Source of the DNA: an uncultured Microbacterium sp.
GTDB lineage: Bacteria > Actinomycetota > Actinomycetes > Actinomycetales > Microbacteriaceae
Length of the DNA stretch: 7,751 nt
Reading direction: 5' to 3'
Assembly: GCA_937988695.1 (NCBI GenBank)
Contig: CALKHM010000309.1
Coordinates: 1 to 7,751 of the forward strand
Positions 5,565 to 7,751 of this stretch are shown here, in pieces (positions within the stretch are counted from its first letter, which is position 1; every line of letters begins with the position of its first letter). Made by a program: the position numbers and the translations under genes. The notes beneath the pieces were generated by a model that was not told the origin of the DNA, made no database searches, and saw only the letters and a program-made list of their open reading frames with translations.

Positions 5565-7000
5565 GCGGTGTCTCGCTGCTCACGTATGCGGACCGCCTGG
5601 CCGGCGATCTGCCCGGCCTCGACCGGCTCCTCAGCGACGAGCTCGACGCGTTCACCGGCGTGCACATCCTGCCCTTCTTCACACCGTACGACGGCGACGA
5701 CACCGGATTCGACCCCGTCGACCACCGCGCTGTGGATCCCCGGCTGGGCGGCTGGGACGACGTGCGCGCGATCTGCGCGCACACCGATGTGACCGCCGAT
5801 CTCATCGTCAACCACGTCTCCGCCCGCTCGGCCGAGTTCACCGACTGGATCCGTCACGGCCGGCGCTCTGCGCACGAGGGGATGTTCCTGACGTTCGACG
5901 CGGTGTTCCCCGATGGAGCCCGCGAAGCGGACATCACGGCCTTCTATCGGCCACGGCCCGGCGTCCCGTTCACGCCGTACCGCTGCGACGACGGCACACG
6001 ACGGCTGGTGTGGACCACGTTCATGCCCTCGCAGGTCGACATCGACGTGCGTCATCCGGCCGGCATCGCCTACCTCGAGCGCCTCGCCGACGCCCTCGCC
6101 GCCGGCGGCGTCTCGACCGCGCGGCTGGACGCGGTGGGATACGCGGTCAAGACGCCGGGCACGGACTCGTTCATGACCGACGACACGCTGGCCTTCGTCG
6201 CGCAGGCGAGCGCGCTCATCCGCGCGCGCGGTCTCCGTGTCCTCGTCGAGGTGCACGCCCACATCGACCAGCAACGCGCGATCGCTCCCCTCGTGGATCT
6301 CGTCTACGACTTCGCGACGCCGCCGCTGCTGCTGCACTCCCTCGGCACCGGCACGGTCGATCGGCTCGCGCAATGGCTGCAGGTGCGCCCGTCCAACGCC
6401 GTCACGGTGCTGGACACGCACGACGGCATCGGGGTCATCGACGCCGGACCGGCAGACGGATGCGCGGGCCTGCTCTCCGAGCAGGAGATGGCCGACGTGT
6501 TCGCACGGGCGGCCGTGGCCACCGGCGGCCACTCCACGGCGGCCTCGGTCACCCCGACCTGGGCGAGCATGCCGCACCAGATCAACGCGACGTTCTTCAG
6601 CGTGCTCGGCGCCGACCCCCGCCGCATGCTCTTGTCGCGGGCGCTGCAGATCTTCCTTCCCGGGGAGCCGCAGTTCTATTACGTCGGTCTGCTGGGCGGA
6701 CAGGACGACCGCGAGCAGTTCCTGCGCACGGGTCAGGGTCGCGATGTCAACCGGCATCGCTACACGCCCGAGGAGGTGAGCCGCGCGCTGGAGAGCCCGG
6801 TCACCCGGGGTCAGCTGGAGCTGGCGGCCTTGCGCCGGCATCCGGCGTTCGACGGCACGTTCTCGTGGTCGGCCCCCGACACGGCATCACTGTCGCTGCA
6901 CTGGCGCCACGGAGAGCACGAAGCCCAGTTGCGCGTGCGCGTGGACGAGCCCTGGTTCGAGATCGTCGTGGACGGCGTCCGCCACCCTCTCAGCGACTGA
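5561..7000 (+). CDS. GH13 subfamily 18 glycoside phosphorylase (sucrose phosphorylase-like)
   Basis: A 479-residue alpha-amylase-superfamily enzyme very similar to Bifidobacterium sucrose phosphorylase as I recall it: LLTYADRL (residues 6-13), GVHILPFFTPYDG (33-45), TGFDPVDH (48-55), YRPRPGVPFTPY (129-140), TARLDAVGY (186-194) with nucleophile Asp190, VLVEVHAH (227-234) with acid/base Glu230, VTVLDTHDGIGVID (281-294) with transition-state Asp288, FLPGEPQFYYVG (365-376) and GQGRDVNRH (391-399). Family reaction: alpha-glucoside plus phosphate gives alpha-glucose-1-phosphate plus the free acceptor. No signal peptide is seen, so it acts on imported substrate. The glucose-binding residues look intact, but the acceptor loop before Gln340 (TPTWASMPH, 331-339) differs from the sucrose enzyme, so sucrose, sucrose-6F-phosphate or another glucoside are all possible. 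The GTG start at 5561 overlaps the previous stop (GTGA), with a weak GGGA (5550-5553) upstream; the N-terminus matches relatives. Confidence 0.88.
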   Translation: MSGVSLLTYADRLAGDLPGLDRLLSDELDAFTGVHILPFFTPYDGDDTGFDPVDHRAVDPRLGGWDDVRAICAHTDVTADLIVNHVSARSAEFTDWIRHGRRSAHEGMFLTFDAVFPDGAREADITAFYRPRPGVPFTPYRCDDGTRRLVWTTFMPSQVDIDVRHPAGIAYLERLADALAAGGVSTARLDAVGYAVKTPGTDSFMTDDTLAFVAQASALIRARGLRVLVEVHAHIDQQRAIAPLVDLVYDFATPPLLLHSLGTGTVDRLAQWLQVRPSNAVTVLDTHDGIGVIDAGPADGCAGLLSEQEMADVFARAAVATGGHSTAASVTPTWASMPHQINATFFSVLGADPRRMLLSRALQIFLPGEPQFYYVGLLGGQDDREQFLRTGQGRDVNRHRYTPEEVSRALESPVTRGQLELAALRRHPAFDGTFSWSAPDTASLSLHWRHGEHEAQLRVRVDEPWFEIVVDGVRHPLSD

Positions 7001-7751
7001 GCACGGCCTGCGCGAGCGCGCGCATGACGTCGACGGCGACCTTCGCCGCGTGCGCGGCGGCGGCATCCAGTGCGTGCGTGACAGCCTCCGCGGTCACGCC
7101 GGGCTCCCCCTCGAGGAAGCCCACGGCAGTGCGGCCTGCGTGGCCGACAGCACCGGCCGCATCCAGCCACGGCCGCAGCGCGCGCACCAGGTCGGTGTCG
7201 CCGTGCACGTCACCGAGCGCCGCCAGCTCTGCGAAGCGCGCGCGCAACGAGTCGCTCCGGCCTCCCCGCAGGACGGCCTCGGTCAGCGCCGACAGCTCCG
7301 GGTCCATCGGCGCAGACGGCGGCCACGACGACAGCGTACGCACGAGCGGGGCAAGACGCTCGTGATCGGCCCCCGCCACCAGCAGCAGCGCGGCGCGCGC
7401 CGAGCGCGCGGGATCGTAGCCTGCGGGATTCCACGCCCAGTCCGCGAACGTGGCCAGCGCAAACCCGCTGGGCGCGCACTGCACCATCGGGTTCGCCCAG
7501 GCGCCGCGCAGAGCCGATCCGGCCACCTCCGTGGTGCGCCCGGTCAGCGGCCCCAAGAAGGCCCGACCCCGGTCGAAGTCGTTGACCGGGTAGTTGTCCC
7601 ACAGCGCCAGGCGGTCACCGAACACCGCGGCGGCAGCGTCGATGTCCGCGCGGGTGACCTCGCCGACGACGATGTCACGTCCGGTCCACCAGGTCAGCAC
7701 GTCCGGTGGCAGCCCCCGGACGAACTCACGGCGGTAGTCGGTCGACTCGAG
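6990..7751 (-). CDS. GH84 beta-N-acetylglucosaminidase (O-GlcNAcase/NagJ-like), C-terminal part, 5' truncated
   Basis: The frame is open from the right edge to a TGA at 6992-6990, giving 253 visible residues; the GTG at 7700 is probably internal, since the 17 codons before it are also open. Numbering from the edge, WWTGRDIVVGEV (21-32), LWDNYPVND (50-58) and GAWANPMVQ followed by ALATFADWAWNPAGYDP (83-114) are characteristic of the GH84 catalytic barrel; the Asn and Asp residues of DNYPVND and ANPM line the GlcNAc pocket in this family. The catalytic Asp pair and any signal peptide lie upstream, outside the window. About 140 Ala-rich helical residues follow the barrel, as in the C-terminal helical domain of bacterial GH84 enzymes. 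The expected role is removal of terminal beta-GlcNAc from glycans or glycoproteins. The gene converges on the phosphorylase gene and overlaps its last 11 bases, so it is a separate unit with no shown link to the operon. Confidence 0.85.
   Translation of the reverse strand, partial: LESTDYRREFVRGLPPDVLTWWTGRDIVVGEVTRADIDAAAAVFGDRLALWDNYPVNDFDRGRAFLGPLTGRTTEVAGSALRGAWANPMVQCAPSGFALATFADWAWNPAGYDPARSARAALLLVAGADHERLAPLVRTLSSWPPSAPMDPELSALTEAVLRGGRSDSLRARFAELAALGDVHGDTDLVRALRPWLDAAGAVGHAGRTAVGFLEGEPGVTAEAVTHALDAAAAHAAKVAVDVMRALAQAVLSR
7009..7024. terminator. Possible hairpin after the phosphorylase stop codon
   Basis: TGCGCG (7009-7014) and CGCGCA (7019-7024) form a perfect 6-bp stem with a four-base AGCG loop, nine bases beyond the phosphorylase TGA and inside the 3' end of the opposing GH84 gene. 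It could slow or end the rightward transcript. No T-run follows, and alternating GC in coding DNA makes chance a real alternative. Confidence 0.22.

Noticed and set aside
4658..6841. 727-codon open frame on the minus strand
   Set aside because: It is antisense to the aldolase, racemase-like and phosphorylase genes, whose motifs are unmistakable; its translation looks like a GC-rich shadow with no domain signature.
2643..7000. Naming the cluster a complete sulfoquinovose pathway
   Set aside because: Only the aldolase points to sulfosugars. No sulfoquinovosidase, isomerase, sulfolactaldehyde reductase/dehydrogenase or sulfonate transporter is in the window, so it is kept as a hypothesis.
6010..7365. 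451-codon open frame on the plus strand
   Set aside because: It runs across the end of the phosphorylase gene in another frame and then antisense to GH84; its translation is Arg/Ala-rich without motifs.

Overview
The window is very GC-rich throughout (roughly 70% or more by eye). Third codon positions are G/C-biased, start codons include GTG, several genes overlap by 4 bases (ATGA/GTGA), and the one divergent promoter region shows no clear Shine-Dalgarno site on either side. With the protein types present, this points to a high-GC actinomycete, plausibly Micrococcales/Microbacteriaceae. That placement is inference.

Layout, left to right. (1) Bases 1-526 (+): C-terminal part of an FAD-dependent oxidoreductase. 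(2) A 38-base convergent gap with a small hairpin at its right edge. (3) 565-1809 (-): an OtnK-type 3-oxo-tetronate kinase (DUF1537 / four-carbon acid sugar kinase family). It overlaps by 4 bases the upstream (4) 1806-2558 (-) DeoR-family repressor; the two form one leftward transcript. (5) 2559-2642: a short, distinctly AT-richer divergent promoter/operator region with inverted repeats and possible leaderless promoters on both strands. (6) A rightward four-gene operon: FGGY-family sugar kinase (2643-4016), class I aldolase closely resembling YihT, the sulfofructose-1-phosphate aldolase (4039-4902), an Asp/Glu racemase-superfamily protein lacking the second catalytic Cys (4899-5564), and a GH13_18 sucrose-phosphorylase-like enzyme (5561-7000). 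The last three genes are linked by 4-base overlaps. (7) 6990-7751 (-): C-terminal part of a GH84 beta-N-acetylglucosaminidase/O-GlcNAcase-type enzyme, overlapping the end of the phosphorylase gene by 11 bases.

The genes read as one catabolic module under a DeoR regulator. The GH13_18 enzyme would phosphorolyse an alpha-glucoside to glucose-1-phosphate plus an acceptor. The FGGY kinase would phosphorylate the acceptor (a ketose or ketose-like sugar), and the YihT/LacD-type Schiff-base aldolase would split the 1-phosphate into DHAP and an aldehyde. The racemase-like protein has no obvious place in this route, and OtnK suggests that an acid-sugar branch is co-regulated. The acceptor is unknown. 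The aldolase's closest recognisable relative uses a sulfo-ketose, and the phosphorylase has an unusual acceptor loop, so the substrate may not be plain sucrose.

No stretch longer than 300 bases lacks a gene. I saw no tRNA, rRNA, CRISPR array, insertion sequence or riboswitch.
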